In this document: positions 45,283 to 53,924 of the stretch, piece after piece
How the letters are laid out: every line of letters starts with the position of its first letter
How positions within the stretch are numbered: the first letter of the stretch is position 1
NCBI RefSeq assembly: GCF_022627575.1
Contig: NZ_JADEYQ010000002.1
Location: 1 to 64,000, forward strand
DNA length: 64,000 nt
Reading direction: 5' to 3'
Source: Sphingobacterium rhinopitheci
Lineage (GTDB): Bacteria; Bacteroidota; Bacteroidia; Sphingobacteriales; Sphingobacteriaceae
Position numbers and translations under genes: made by a program
Notes under the pieces: model-generated
What the model was told of the DNA's origin: nothing
What the model saw: the letters and a program-made list of their open reading frames with translations, nothing else
Database searches by the model: none

Positions 45283-48200
45283 TTAAAATTTCACACTTAG
45301 GCCCATACTATAAACTTTCATTTGTGGATACCATCCTCCTGTACTAATAGGCCCTTCTGGATCAAATCCTTTCCAGAATTTAGTTGAAGTAAAAAGATTT
45401 TGACCTGTTACAAATACACGTAAATTATTAATGGTTGTACTTCCAATTTTTGTTAATGGAATAGTATAACCAAGTCCAATATTTTTCAATCGTAAATAAG
45501 CGGAATTCTTCATCCAAAATGTAGAATTCTGAATATTATTAGTACCATTAAATGCTAACCTTGGGAATGAAGCATCCTGATTATCTGCTGACCACCTATC
45601 TTTATGTTGCTCTTGAGCAGTTCCTCCTTGAAAAAAAGGAAAAATCCCTTGATTATACAAATAACCATCAGCCTTACCTACACCTTGTAAAAAGATCGAA
45701 AGATCAAAGCCCTTATATTCTAAGCCAATATTGGCACTATAGCTATATCGTGGTATAGGGCTACCAATTATTACTTCATCAGCACTGTTAATGACACCGT
45801 CTCCATTTTGATCTTTGTATTTGATATCACCCGGTGCCACTACACCAAATTGCTTCGCTGCAGAAGCTATTTCACTATCAGATTGAAAATACCCCAATGC
45901 TTCATAGCCATACAATGACCCAATAGGATTTCCTTCATGATTTACAGTTAAACCAGTTCTAAGAACACCTTTCATATCTAATATGTTATTTTTAACATCT
46001 GATAAATTGACAGCTATATTATACTTTAAATCGCCCAAAACATTGCGATAAGCGACCGCTATATCCCATCCCTTATTCTCCACAACACCTGCATTTTGGT
46101 AAGGATTACTTAACCCTAATGCTTTAGGGATATCCAATTGTAAAAGAATATCATCTGTTTTTCTATAGAAATAATCAGCTGTAATAGTTAGATTTCTCCA
46201 TAAGTTAAGATCTATACCGATATCAGTAACTGTGGTAGTTTCCCATTTAATTTCGGAATTAGCCATTGTCGTTAATGCGGCTCCAGTATATAGATTATTG
46301 CCAAAATTATAGTTGGTCGACCCAAGTGAAATCGCCGAAGAAGAAGGGTAAGTTCCGATACTTTGATTTCCTAATCTACCCCAAGATGCACGGAATTTCA
46401 TATCTGTAATTACATCACGTGTAGCTGCCATAAAGCTTTCTTCACTAATTCTCCATCCTGCACTAAAAGAAGGGAAAAATGCATATTTATTGCCAGTTGC
46501 AAATCGCGATGATCCATCATAACGTGCATTGGCTTCAAACAGATATTTCCCTTGATAATTATAATTAACGCGTCCAAAATAAGATTTCAATGCCCAAACA
46601 GAAGAAGAACCACCATTTTGTTGATTCTCGCTATTACCTGCATTTATCTCTTGAAACTCAGGCAGCAAAAATACTTCTCTATACGCATTCAAATATTTGT
46701 ACGATTGATCTTCCTGCTGATATCCACCCATCAAAGTAATATGGTGGTTATCATTAATATTCTTGTCATACGTCAATATAAAACGTAAATTATTGTACCA
46801 AGTTTGATTAAATTGTTCATCCAATGAATTCCTTTGAGGCGTCAAATACGCCTTGGATCCATCGGCATAATAAGATTGAATTGTATTAGTAAATCTCTTA
46901 TTGTGTGACGTTAAAAATTTAGGCGAATAAACCGCTTGAGCTGTAAAACCATCAAAAGGTTTATACTTAAGATCTAAATTGAACATCAAATCAATTGGGT
47001 TTTCGGCATTTATCCCACCATCCTTGGCCATCGCTAATGGGTTATTACCATTCCAGCCTTCACCATATTGACCTGAGGACAGCAATCCAGCTTGGTTAGC
47101 AGGAATACGCCTTATATAATGAAATATATTTGTTACACCAGAGGAAGGCTCTATCAATTCAGATTTAGCAAATGCGATATCTACAGCGGACGAAAATTTG
47201 TCCGAGATCTTCATATCGGTATTTAATCGAAAATTGTACCTTTTAAAATTAGTATTAGCAATAATTCCTTTTTGATCTACCAATCCTAAGGAGCTAAATA
47301 CACGCACACGATCAGATCCTCCACTAACACTAACATGATGATTTTGCACAAAGCCATTGTCCTTCATTGTTAATTTAGTCCAATCCGTATTAGGGTAAAG
47401 ATCAGGATTAGAATTCATCCCTACTTTATATTGATCAATGTAGGTATCCGTAAACACAGGAGATAAACCAACATTTGTATAGGCTTCATTAAGCAATAAC
47501 ATATGATCTAAACCATTAACCATTTGTGGTGCTTCAGTTGGTTTTTGTATCCCAAAATAATTATTATAGCTTAATGAAAAGCCACCTTCATTAGCTCGTT
47601 TTGTTGTAATCAATATAACCCCATTAGCAGCACGCGCGCCATAGATCGCAGCGGATGAAGCATCTTTCAAAACTGAAATATTAGCAATATCAGCCGCATT
47701 CACATTATTAATATTTCCTTCAATACCATCGATTAGCACTAATGGATTAGCGTCACCAATAGTTCCTATCCCACGAATACGCAATGTACCGACATCCCGT
47801 CCAGGTTGTCCAGAGCCCTGGGTCACTGTCAGCCCGGGTGCAGCGCCCTGCAATGCTGCAGATGTCTGCCCTACAGGATGTTTAGTAATATCATCTCCTT
47901 TTATAACAGAAACTGCACCTGTAAGATTTACTTTCTTTTGACTACCATAGCCCACGACTACTACTTCATCAAGATCCTGTAACTCATTATTTAGGATAAT
48001 ATCATAGCTATTTTTATTAGGTAAGACTTTTATTTCAGAAGATTTATAACCAACACTAGATATAACCAAGACACTACCCGTAGAAGCATTAATTCTAAAA
48101 TGACCACTATCATCAGTTTTTACAGACAATACCCCATCTTTTACGGCAACTGTTGCTCTGTCTATAGGTTTACCATCTTTATCTATTACTTTACCAGTAA

Positions 48201-48390
48201 TTACTGATTGTATTGCAACAGCAGAAAAATTATAACCAGTAGTTTCGGATCCTATGCTAGGATAATCTGAAGCAGAAGCATTCAGATATGAGGATGAAAA
48301 TAGTAAGCACAATGCTAATGATGTCCTCCAAGAAGCATTATTAACATATTTACTACGATCATAAAATAGATTGTTAGTACTTGTAAACAT
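45283..48390 (-). CDS. SusC/RagA family TonB-linked outer-membrane transporter
   Basis: A 1035-residue SusC-like receptor. An export signal (hydrophobic segment about 24-40) is followed by a carboxypeptidase-D-like domain (about 63-140, GKVIDKDGKPIDRATVAVKD to SSVGYKSSEIKV) and a TonB box-like LDEVVVVGYG. The plug follows (LQGAAPGLTVTQGSGQPG, RIRGIGTIGDANPLVLIDG), then a 22-strand-type barrel ending MGLSVKF. It imports oligosaccharide or peptide ligands together with the downstream SusD. The upstream region 48391-48680 has a LacI-type near-palindrome GTTAACGTTACC (48505-48516) but no adjacent regulator gene, so control is by an unlinked factor or a global one. Confidence 0.93.
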   Translation of the reverse strand: MFTSTNNLFYDRSKYVNNASWRTSLALCLLFSSSYLNASASDYPSIGSETTGYNFSAVAIQSVITGKVIDKDGKPIDRATVAVKDGVLSVKTDDSGHFRINASTGSVLVISSVGYKSSEIKVLPNKNSYDIILNNELQDLDEVVVVGYGSQKKVNLTGAVSVIKGDDITKHPVGQTSAALQGAAPGLTVTQGSGQPGRDVGTLRIRGIGTIGDANPLVLIDGIEGNINNVNAADIANISVLKDASSAAIYGARAANGVILITTKRANEGGFSLSYNNYFGIQKPTEAPQMVNGLDHMLLLNEAYTNVGLSPVFTDTYIDQYKVGMNSNPDLYPNTDWTKLTMKDNGFVQNHHVSVSGGSDRVRVFSSLGLVDQKGIIANTNFKRYNFRLNTDMKISDKFSSAVDIAFAKSELIEPSSGVTNIFHYIRRIPANQAGLLSSGQYGEGWNGNNPLAMAKDGGINAENPIDLMFNLDLKYKPFDGFTAQAVYSPKFLTSHNKRFTNTIQSYYADGSKAYLTPQRNSLDEQFNQTWYNNLRFILTYDKNINDNHHITLMGGYQQEDQSYKYLNAYREVFLLPEFQEINAGNSENQQNGGSSSVWALKSYFGRVNYNYQGKYLFEANARYDGSSRFATGNKYAFFPSFSAGWRISEESFMAATRDVITDMKFRASWGRLGNQSIGTYPSSSAISLGSTNYNFGNNLYTGAALTTMANSEIKWETTTVTDIGIDLNLWRNLTITADYFYRKTDDILLQLDIPKALGLSNPYQNAGVVENKGWDIAVAYRNVLGDLKYNIAVNLSDVKNNILDMKGVLRTGLTVNHEGNPIGSLYGYEALGYFQSDSEIASAAKQFGVVAPGDIKYKDQNGDGVINSADEVIIGSPIPRYSYSANIGLEYKGFDLSIFLQGVGKADGYLYNQGIFPFFQGGTAQEQHKDRWSADNQDASFPRLAFNGTNNIQNSTFWMKNSAYLRLKNIGLGYTIPLTKIGSTTINNLRVFVTGQNLFTSTKFWKGFDPEGPISTGGWYPQMKVYSMGLSVKF

Positions 48391-48626
48391 TATTTATATA
48401 ATTTTAAATTAGGTTCTAGTATGTTGGTCATTAATTCACAACTAACGGTATATTGTTTTTCCTTACAGGCTGACTGAAGTAAAAATGAAAGAATCACTTT
48501 AATTGTTAACGTTACCGAAAAAAGGTTGCCAACTTATGTTTTCAGTGTCAAAATTTTATTCTTCTTTAGGCTGTAGCGATTTATAATGGCCAAATATAAA
48601 TTTTTATATTCTTTATTACAACAAAA

Positions 48627-48656
48627 AAAGGGAAGCACTTTAGAATGCTTCCCTTT
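48627..48656 (-). terminator. terminator of the DUF2723 gene
   Basis: AAAGGGAAGCA (48627-48637) pairs with TGCTTCCCTTT (48646-48656), leading on the minus strand into a T-run. It lies 25 bases after the DUF2723 stop codon. Confidence 0.8.
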
Positions 48657-48680
48657 ATATATATCATACCCTAAAATCAA

Positions 48681-51600
48681 CTATTGTTGAAAATAGTAAC
48701 TATACGTGTTCAACAATTCATCAGCTACTTTTTGTACATCTTTATCTTTGTACTCATCAGCTAGCATTTTATACCGTTGCAAACCAATTAAAGCCATACG
48801 AACATTACGCTCATTACTAAGACTCGCTTGATCTTTGGCCGAGGAATAATACTTCATATACTGTTTAATGTATTCTAAGTTACGTAGAGACACTTCCCTA
48901 GCTTTGGCTGCTTCACCTGCTTTGTACATAGCATCTACTAAAATCACATAACTCATCGGCTCACTCATTTGCAAGGTACGCTTAGGCATATTGTCGTAAG
49001 CATTATTCACGACCTTACGCGCTTCTTCCTTTTTACCTTGTTGGAGTAAATTTTGAGCAGTTTCGCCAAATATACCACTTACATACAAACTGATATAACG
49101 ATAAGAATCAGGATCTAAATATTTAGATTTGGATAAATTACCCCAAGTATACTTATTAATAATATTATTGTAAATACTATTAACATTCATCAACTGTTCT
49201 TCTTCATCAGCAATAAGAATAGATCTATCGATCGGCATTAATTTCAATGCAAAGCCTTCAGAAACTAAATACTTATCTAAACCAATATAATTTGTCTCCG
49301 GAGTAGTCGTAGTAAAATAAACTGGGCGCTTCCAATTATTATTTACCAATATGGCTAACAGAGACAATTCAGCTCTACTCACGTAATTCATAGAGTATGT
49401 CCATTTCATCGTATCGACAATGGCATTTTCCCATTCCTTAGGAACGACTTTATTGGCAATAACCGCATTTTTATCTACCGCTAATTGCATATTTTTAGTA
49501 GGCAATAGGTTTGTCCAGTCACCACTTTGCAACTGTGCCATATTATTTTTGTCATCAGACAACATAATAGTTAACAAGTCATCCGCATCGACATATCCTG
49601 GTATTTGAAAATCTTGATAATAGATTACATCACGTACACCATCTTTAAATTTCTCAGGATCAATATTGATAGGTAATGCATCAGCATCATTTACCTTGTC
49701 TGACATCTGGCGCATATACCAATCGGATGAAAGCAAGCTTAAGTTGACAACACGTACATCTTTACGGAAACCTTCTACCTCTTGCACATACCATAATGGG
49801 TATGTATCATTATCACCATAGCTAAATAGTATCGCATTAGGTTCACAAGATTCCAAGTAATTTTTAGCCATATCCCTAGCCAAGAATTTCTCTGAGCGAT
49901 CGTGATCATCCCAGTTTTGAGCGGCCAATATCACAGGACCACCTAATACACCTGCCGCAATAGCAACCATACTCGCTGTTTTAGCTTTTATTTTTTTAGC
50001 TAAGAAATCAGCAATAGCTAGCACACCAATACCGACCCATATCGAGAAGGCATAAAATGACCCTGCATAGGCATAATCACGCTCTCGAGGTTGCTGAGGC
50101 GACTGATTTAAATATAATACAATTGCTAATCCGGTAAAGAAAAACAATAAGAATACCACGCCGGCATCCCGTTGATTTTTCCCAAAATGCCAGTAAGCAC
50201 CTATCAGCCCCAAAGCTAGCGGTAAAAAGAAATAAACATTGCGTGCTGGATTGTCCAATTCACCGGCAGGCAAATCATATTGACCACCATACATAACATT
50301 GTCAATGGGCTTAATTCCAGATATCCAATTTCCTTCAAATGGAGACCCCTGCCCTTGAATATCATTTTGACGACCCGCAAAATTCCACATAAAATAACGA
50401 CCATACATATGCCCAATTTGATAACCAAAGAAGAATTTCAAATTGTCCGCAAATGTTGGAGATTCATTTGGCCCTAAACCCAAATATTGTCTATAAAAAT
50501 TAGGGTGATCCCCTTTATCACTATATATACGTGGAAATATAGTTTCTCGTTCATATACATAATCACTTTTTTTCTTAGCAACTACATATTTATCTTTATC
50601 CTTACGATAGACATTACCTTTATCAAATACATCTATAGGTTTGGCATCAAAGTATTTCCCTTTAAACAGTGGTTCATCACCATATTGCTCACGGTTCAAA
50701 TAACTTAAAAAGGTGAACACATTATCAGGATCAGAGTTATTTAAGGTTGGATTAGCTTTTGCACGAATCAAAATCATCGCAAAAGAGCTGTATCCAAATA
50801 TTATAAATCCTAAAGATATTAATGCAATATTAAGAATAGGTTTCACTTTTTTGATAGAATACCAGATTCCAAATACCAATCCACCTACGACTAGTAAAGC
50901 GAAGAATGTGACCCCAGTACCAAATCCTAAACCTAATGTATTTACAAAAAACAAATCTGTGAATGCAGCAAACTTAATTAAATATTGAATAACCCCCCAC
51001 AGAATCAAAGCAAGAATAATAACACCTACTAACAACGATTGGATAACACCTTTGGTAGTTACGTCTTTTGCTCTTCTAAAATAAACAACCAATGCTATCG
51101 CTGGAATAACCAAAAGATTCAATAAGTGAACACCAATTGAAAGGCCCATCACATAAGCGATTAAGATCAACCAACGATCGCCCCCTTCTTCATCAGCACG
51201 TACTTCCCACTTCAATATCGCCCAAAAAACAATAGCCGTACAAAGTGAGGACATGGCATATACTTCAGATTCTACAGCCGAGAACCAAAAAGTATCTGTA
51301 AAAGCATAAGCTAAAGCACCGACAAGTCCAGCACCCATTACTTTCAATACATCATTTTCATTTAATGGCGCCGACAAATCAGCATTACCAATAAAAATCT
51401 TACGTCCTAAAGCAGTGATTGTCCAAAATAAAAATAAAATTGTCAATCCAGAACATACTGCAGAACCTATATTCATCCAATAAGCGATTCGTGTCGCATC
51501 GCCCAATGCTAAATTTGAGAATACATTTTGTACCATCAAGAATAAAGGAGCACCTGGCTGATGTACAATTTGCATCTTGTAAGCTGAAGCAATAAATTCA

Positions 51601-51710
51601 CCACAATCCCACCAACTGGTAGTTTTTTCTGCGGTAACTACATACACCAATGTAGCAAGAATAGCACAAAACCACCCTAATAGATTATTAATCTTGTTAT
51701 AATTCATCAT
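48681..51710 (-). CDS. DUF2723 (GT117-like) membrane glycosyltransferase
   Basis: About 1009 residues from ATG 51710; the frame is open to a TTG at 51731. Roughly eleven or more hydrophobic segments occupy the N-terminal 600 residues, followed by a soluble C-terminal part with TPR-like helices. After the first membrane segment comes TTSWWDCGEFIASAYKMQ, with D and E in the first periplasmic loop as expected of GT-C enzymes (D42/E45 counted from the TTG). A second signature is NQSPQQPRERDYAYAGSFYA. The DUF2723 family includes human TMEM260, reported as a protein O-mannosyltransferase (GT117). The likely role is therefore lipid-linked sugar transfer to proteins, consistent with the general O-glycosylation known in Bacteroidota; donor and acceptor are unknown. 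Confidence 0.8.
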   Translation of the reverse strand: MMNYNKINNLLGWFCAILATLVYVVTAEKTTSWWDCGEFIASAYKMQIVHQPGAPLFLMVQNVFSNLALGDATRIAYWMNIGSAVCSGLTILFLFWTITALGRKIFIGNADLSAPLNENDVLKVMGAGLVGALAYAFTDTFWFSAVESEVYAMSSLCTAIVFWAILKWEVRADEEGGDRWLILIAYVMGLSIGVHLLNLLVIPAIALVVYFRRAKDVTTKGVIQSLLVGVIILALILWGVIQYLIKFAAFTDLFFVNTLGLGFGTGVTFFALLVVGGLVFGIWYSIKKVKPILNIALISLGFIIFGYSSFAMILIRAKANPTLNNSDPDNVFTFLSYLNREQYGDEPLFKGKYFDAKPIDVFDKGNVYRKDKDKYVVAKKKSDYVYERETIFPRIYSDKGDHPNFYRQYLGLGPNESPTFADNLKFFFGYQIGHMYGRYFMWNFAGRQNDIQGQGSPFEGNWISGIKPIDNVMYGGQYDLPAGELDNPARNVYFFLPLALGLIGAYWHFGKNQRDAGVVFLLFFFTGLAIVLYLNQSPQQPRERDYAYAGSFYAFSIWVGIGVLAIADFLAKKIKAKTASMVAIAAGVLGGPVILAAQNWDDHDRSEKFLARDMAKNYLESCEPNAILFSYGDNDTYPLWYVQEVEGFRKDVRVVNLSLLSSDWYMRQMSDKVNDADALPINIDPEKFKDGVRDVIYYQDFQIPGYVDADDLLTIMLSDDKNNMAQLQSGDWTNLLPTKNMQLAVDKNAVIANKVVPKEWENAIVDTMKWTYSMNYVSRAELSLLAILVNNNWKRPVYFTTTTPETNYIGLDKYLVSEGFALKLMPIDRSILIADEEEQLMNVNSIYNNIINKYTWGNLSKSKYLDPDSYRYISLYVSGIFGETAQNLLQQGKKEEARKVVNNAYDNMPKRTLQMSEPMSYVILVDAMYKAGEAAKAREVSLRNLEYIKQYMKYYSSAKDQASLSNERNVRMALIGLQRYKMLADEYKDKDVQKVADELLNTYSYYFQQ

Positions 51711-51937
51711 ACGATTTCTTTGAGTTCCCAATTCCCATATAGCTTTACAATAGGTAACATTAGGTCATTTTAAAACTTTGCTTCGAAAATAACGATTAGA
51801 TCTATATAAATGAATAATTAAATAACATTTTAACATAGATTTTATACTTTTTGGCGTCAAGTAGAAGTTTCTATAGCAACCAATAAAAAAATATCCTCCT
51901 GAGAATCAGTAACGAAACAATTTAATGCAAAAAAATA

Positions 51938-51968
51938 TTTGTGTATTTCAGAAAGCGCCGTATATTTG
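51938..51968 (+). promoter_or_regulatory. promoter of tRNA-Gln copy 1
   Basis: TTTG (51938-51941), exactly 19 bases, TATATTTG (51961-51968): a full consensus Bacteroidota promoter. The tRNA starts 52 bases after the -7 box. Confidence 0.8.
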
Positions 51969-52019
51969 CATCATCAAATGTGAACGAAGTCATACTGACA
52001 ACAACACAAATGATTCGCT

Positions 52020-52090
52020 TGTCCGATAGTATAAGGGTAGTACGACAGTTTTTGGTACTGTTTGTCTTGGTTCGAATCCAGGTCGGACAA
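52020..52090 (+). tRNA. tRNA-Gln (anticodon TTG), copy 1
   Basis: A 71-base tRNA. The acceptor stem is TGTCCGA (52020-52026) with TCGGACA (52083-52089) and discriminator A. The anticodon stem ACAGT/ACTGT holds loop TTTTGGT, giving anticodon TTG (Gln). The T-arm contains GGTTCGAATCC. The 3' CCA is not encoded. It has its own promoter and terminator. Confidence 0.95.
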
Positions 52091-52095
52091 CAAAA

Positions 52096-52123
52096 AAAGA
52101 GAGTTACGAAAGTAGCTCTCTTT
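52096..52123 (+). terminator. terminator of tRNA-Gln copy 1
   Basis: AAAGAGAGTTAC, tetraloop GAAA, GTAGCTCTCTTT: a 12-base stem (one T-G pair) followed by a T-run. Confidence 0.85.
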
Positions 52124-52165
52124 CTTTTTTTACAGTTATTTTGATAAAAAAATAATATCTTAATA

Positions 52166-52196
52166 TTTGTATTTTAATCTTGATTTGCTATCTTTG
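52166..52196 (+). promoter_or_regulatory. promoter of tRNA-Gln copy 2
   Basis: TTTG (52166-52169), 19 bases, TATCTTTG (52189-52196): full consensus. Confidence 0.85.
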
Positions 52197-52214
52197 CATC
52201 AGCAAAAAATCGCT

Positions 52215-52285
52215 TGTCCGATAGTATAAGGGTAGTACGACAGTTTTTGGTACTGTTTGTCTTGGTTCGAATCCAGGTCGGACAA
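52215..52285 (+). tRNA. tRNA-Gln (anticodon TTG), copy 2
   Basis: Identical in all 71 bases to copy 1: same acceptor stem TGTCCGA/TCGGACA, anticodon loop TTTTGGT and T-arm. It starts 195 bases after copy 1 and has its own consensus promoter and a GAAA-tetraloop terminator. Confidence 0.95.
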
Positions 52286-52290
52286 CATAA

Positions 52291-52318
52291 AAAGAGAGTT
52301 ACGAAAGTAGCTCTCTTT
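52291..52318 (+). terminator. terminator of tRNA-Gln copy 2
   Basis: Same hairpin as copy 1 (AAAGAGAGTTAC-GAAA-GTAGCTCTCTTT), followed by CTTTTTT. Confidence 0.85.
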
Positions 52319-52354
52319 CTTTTTTATAATATTTTTTTAAAAAATTAATTTCTA

Positions 52355-52385
52355 TTTGCAATTTAGTCATCAATTATTATCTTTG
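52355..52385 (+). promoter_or_regulatory. promoter of tRNA-Gln copy 3
   Basis: TTTG (52355-52358), 19 bases, TATCTTTG (52378-52385): full consensus. Confidence 0.85.
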
Positions 52386-52403
52386 CATCAGCAAAAAAAT
52401 GCT

Positions 52404-52474
52404 TGTCCGATAGTATAAGGGTAGTACGACAGTTTTTGGTACTGTTTGTCTTGGTTCGAATCCAGGTCGGACAA
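52404..52474 (+). tRNA. tRNA-Gln (anticodon TTG), copy 3
   Basis: Identical to copies 1 and 2 over the mature tRNA; starts 189 bases after copy 2. The short region from -7 box to tRNA (GCATCAGCAAAAAAATGCT) is nearly the same as in copy 2, showing that whole transcription units were duplicated. Confidence 0.95.
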
Positions 52475-52480
52475 CATAAA

Positions 52481-52508
52481 AAAGAGAGTTACGAAAGTAG
52501 CTCTCTTT
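52481..52508 (+). terminator. terminator of tRNA-Gln copy 3
   Basis: Third copy of the same GAAA-tetraloop hairpin, followed by TTTTTTG. Confidence 0.85.
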
Positions 52509-52574
52509 TTTTGTACTAGGCACACTTAATTGTAATATCCTAATCTTTATCTTTTTATTTCAATTTCTATTCTC

Positions 52575-52582
52575 TAAATTTG
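52575..52582 (+). promoter_or_regulatory. candidate -7 element of prs
   Basis: TAAATTTG lies 106 bases before the prs ATG, with TTTT instead of TTTG at the -33 position, giving a leader of about 100 bases if used. Confidence 0.35.
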
Positions 52583-52688
52583 CCTTATCATTTAATGATT
52601 TGAAATTTACGTTAAGTAACGACAGAATCTAAAAATGAGCGCTCTGATTGAATAATCATTTATATATTACTTTTAAATATACAACAGC

Positions 52689-53645
52689 ATGCCTTTGCAA
52701 TTTAACACGGTTAAATTATTCGCTGGTTCTGGCACACAAGAACTTGCAGAAAAAATTTCCACGGCTTATGGAAAACCACTCGGAGAGAAAACCCTTTCCA
52801 GATTTAGTGACGGCGAAATCCAGCCATTCTACAACGAATCAGTACGTGGCAGTGACGTTTTTATAATCCAATCAACAAATCAACCTACCGACAATCTTTT
52901 CGAACTATTATTAATGATCGACGCAGCCAAAAGAGCTTCAGCACACTATATTACTGCTGTTGTTCCATATTTTGGTTTTGCAAGACAAGATCGTAAAGAT
53001 AAGCCTCGTGTTGCGATTGGAGCAAAGATGATTGCAAACTTAATTACAGCCGCTGGTGCATCTCGTATTATGACGATGGACCTACACGCAGCTCAGATTC
53101 AAGGCTTCTTCGATATCCCTGTTGATCATTTAGATGGGTCGGTAATTTTCGTTCCTTACATCAAATCATTAAATCTTCCTAATTTGACTATTGCATCTCC
53201 AGATATGGGAGGTTCATACAGAGCGCGTACATTTGCTAAATTTTTCAATGCAGAGGTTATCATCTGTGACAAACGTCGTAAACGTGCAAATGAAATTGAA
53301 TCGATGTCAATTATCGGTGATGTTACAGGCCAAGATGTTGTATTGATAGATGATATCTGTGACACAGCAGGAACATTATCAAAAGCAGCAGCGTTGATCA
53401 TGGAAAATGGTGCTAATTCAGTGAGAGCGGTATGTACACATGCTGTATTATCAGGCAAAGCATACGAAACTATTGAAAACTCTATGTTGTCAGAAATGAT
53501 TGTCACAGATACTATTCAATTAGATCCTGAGAAAGCTAAAAATAGTACTAAAATAAAAGTATTATCTACAGCAGATTTGTTTGGTAAAGCAATCAAAAGT
53601 GTCAACCAACACGCTTCCATTGCAGAATTATTTAGTGTAGATTAA
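52689..53645 (+). CDS. prs: ribose-phosphate pyrophosphokinase
   Basis: A 318-residue PRPP synthetase. Visible are the N-terminal FAGSGTQELAEKISTAYG, the flexible-loop ATP motif FGFARQDRKDKPR (about 97-109), MTMDLHAAQIQGFFDIPVDH and the PRPP-binding VVLIDDICDTAGTLSKAA (about 217-234). It supplies PRPP for nucleotide, histidine and tryptophan synthesis and for the PyrR-type enzyme encoded upstream in this window. Monocistronic, closed by a strong terminator. Confidence 0.96.
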   Translation: MPLQFNTVKLFAGSGTQELAEKISTAYGKPLGEKTLSRFSDGEIQPFYNESVRGSDVFIIQSTNQPTDNLFELLLMIDAAKRASAHYITAVVPYFGFARQDRKDKPRVAIGAKMIANLITAAGASRIMTMDLHAAQIQGFFDIPVDHLDGSVIFVPYIKSLNLPNLTIASPDMGGSYRARTFAKFFNAEVIICDKRRKRANEIESMSIIGDVTGQDVVLIDDICDTAGTLSKAAALIMENGANSVRAVCTHAVLSGKAYETIENSMLSEMIVTDTIQLDPEKAKNSTKIKVLSTADLFGKAIKSVNQHASIAELFSVD

Positions 53646-53667
53646 TTTCGTATATAATCACATATTA

Positions 53668-53698
53668 AAAGGGGCTGTCTTTTTGAGACAGCCCCTTT
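53668..53698 (+). terminator. terminator of prs
   Basis: AAAGGGGCTGTCT (53668-53680), loop TTTTG, AGACAGCCCCTTT (53686-53698). Confidence 0.9.
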
Positions 53699-53858
53699 AA
53701 TTTAATAGTTAGTGTGCTATTAATATTTTTTATAATTGACCACAGTAAAATCCTATTAGATCAATAATCTAAACAAACATAAGTATAATTTAGATTCTAA
53801 TTATAAATCTTAAAAGTATAAATGTATTTGTAGTTTAAGTCCTACAAGTCAATGAAAT

Positions 53859-53903
53859 ATACTAAAAGCAGTTTAAAATAATTAAAGAAACTGCTTTTAG
53901 TAT
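53859..53903 (-). terminator. terminator of the DUF1080 gene
   Basis: A 16-base perfect inverted repeat, ATACTAAAAGCAGTTT (53859-53874) with its complement (53888-53903), lies just after the DUF1080 stop codon on the minus strand. Confidence 0.75.
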
Positions 53904-53924
53904 TTGTTAAAATCCTATTCTATA

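Larger units (their letters stand above)
51938..52508 (+). repeat. tandem triplication of a promoter-tRNA-Gln-terminator unit (about 190 bases each)
   Basis: The three units share promoter elements with identical 19-base spacing, an identical 71-base tRNA and an identical terminator hairpin. Spacer sequence between the terminator of one unit and the promoter of the next has diverged. Confidence 0.85.

Noticed and set aside
51941-52144. A 67-codon plus-strand frame through the first tRNA-Gln
   Set aside because: It reads through a promoter, a tRNA and a terminator hairpin, so it is not a gene.
52404-52474. tRNA attachment site for an integrated element
   Set aside because: No integrase follows, and the downstream gene is the core gene prs; no partial tRNA copy was seen elsewhere in the window.
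51938-52508. CRISPR-like or insertion-related repeat
   Set aside because: The repeats are tRNA-Gln genes with their own promoters and terminators; there are only three units with no spacers of uniform length and no cas genes.
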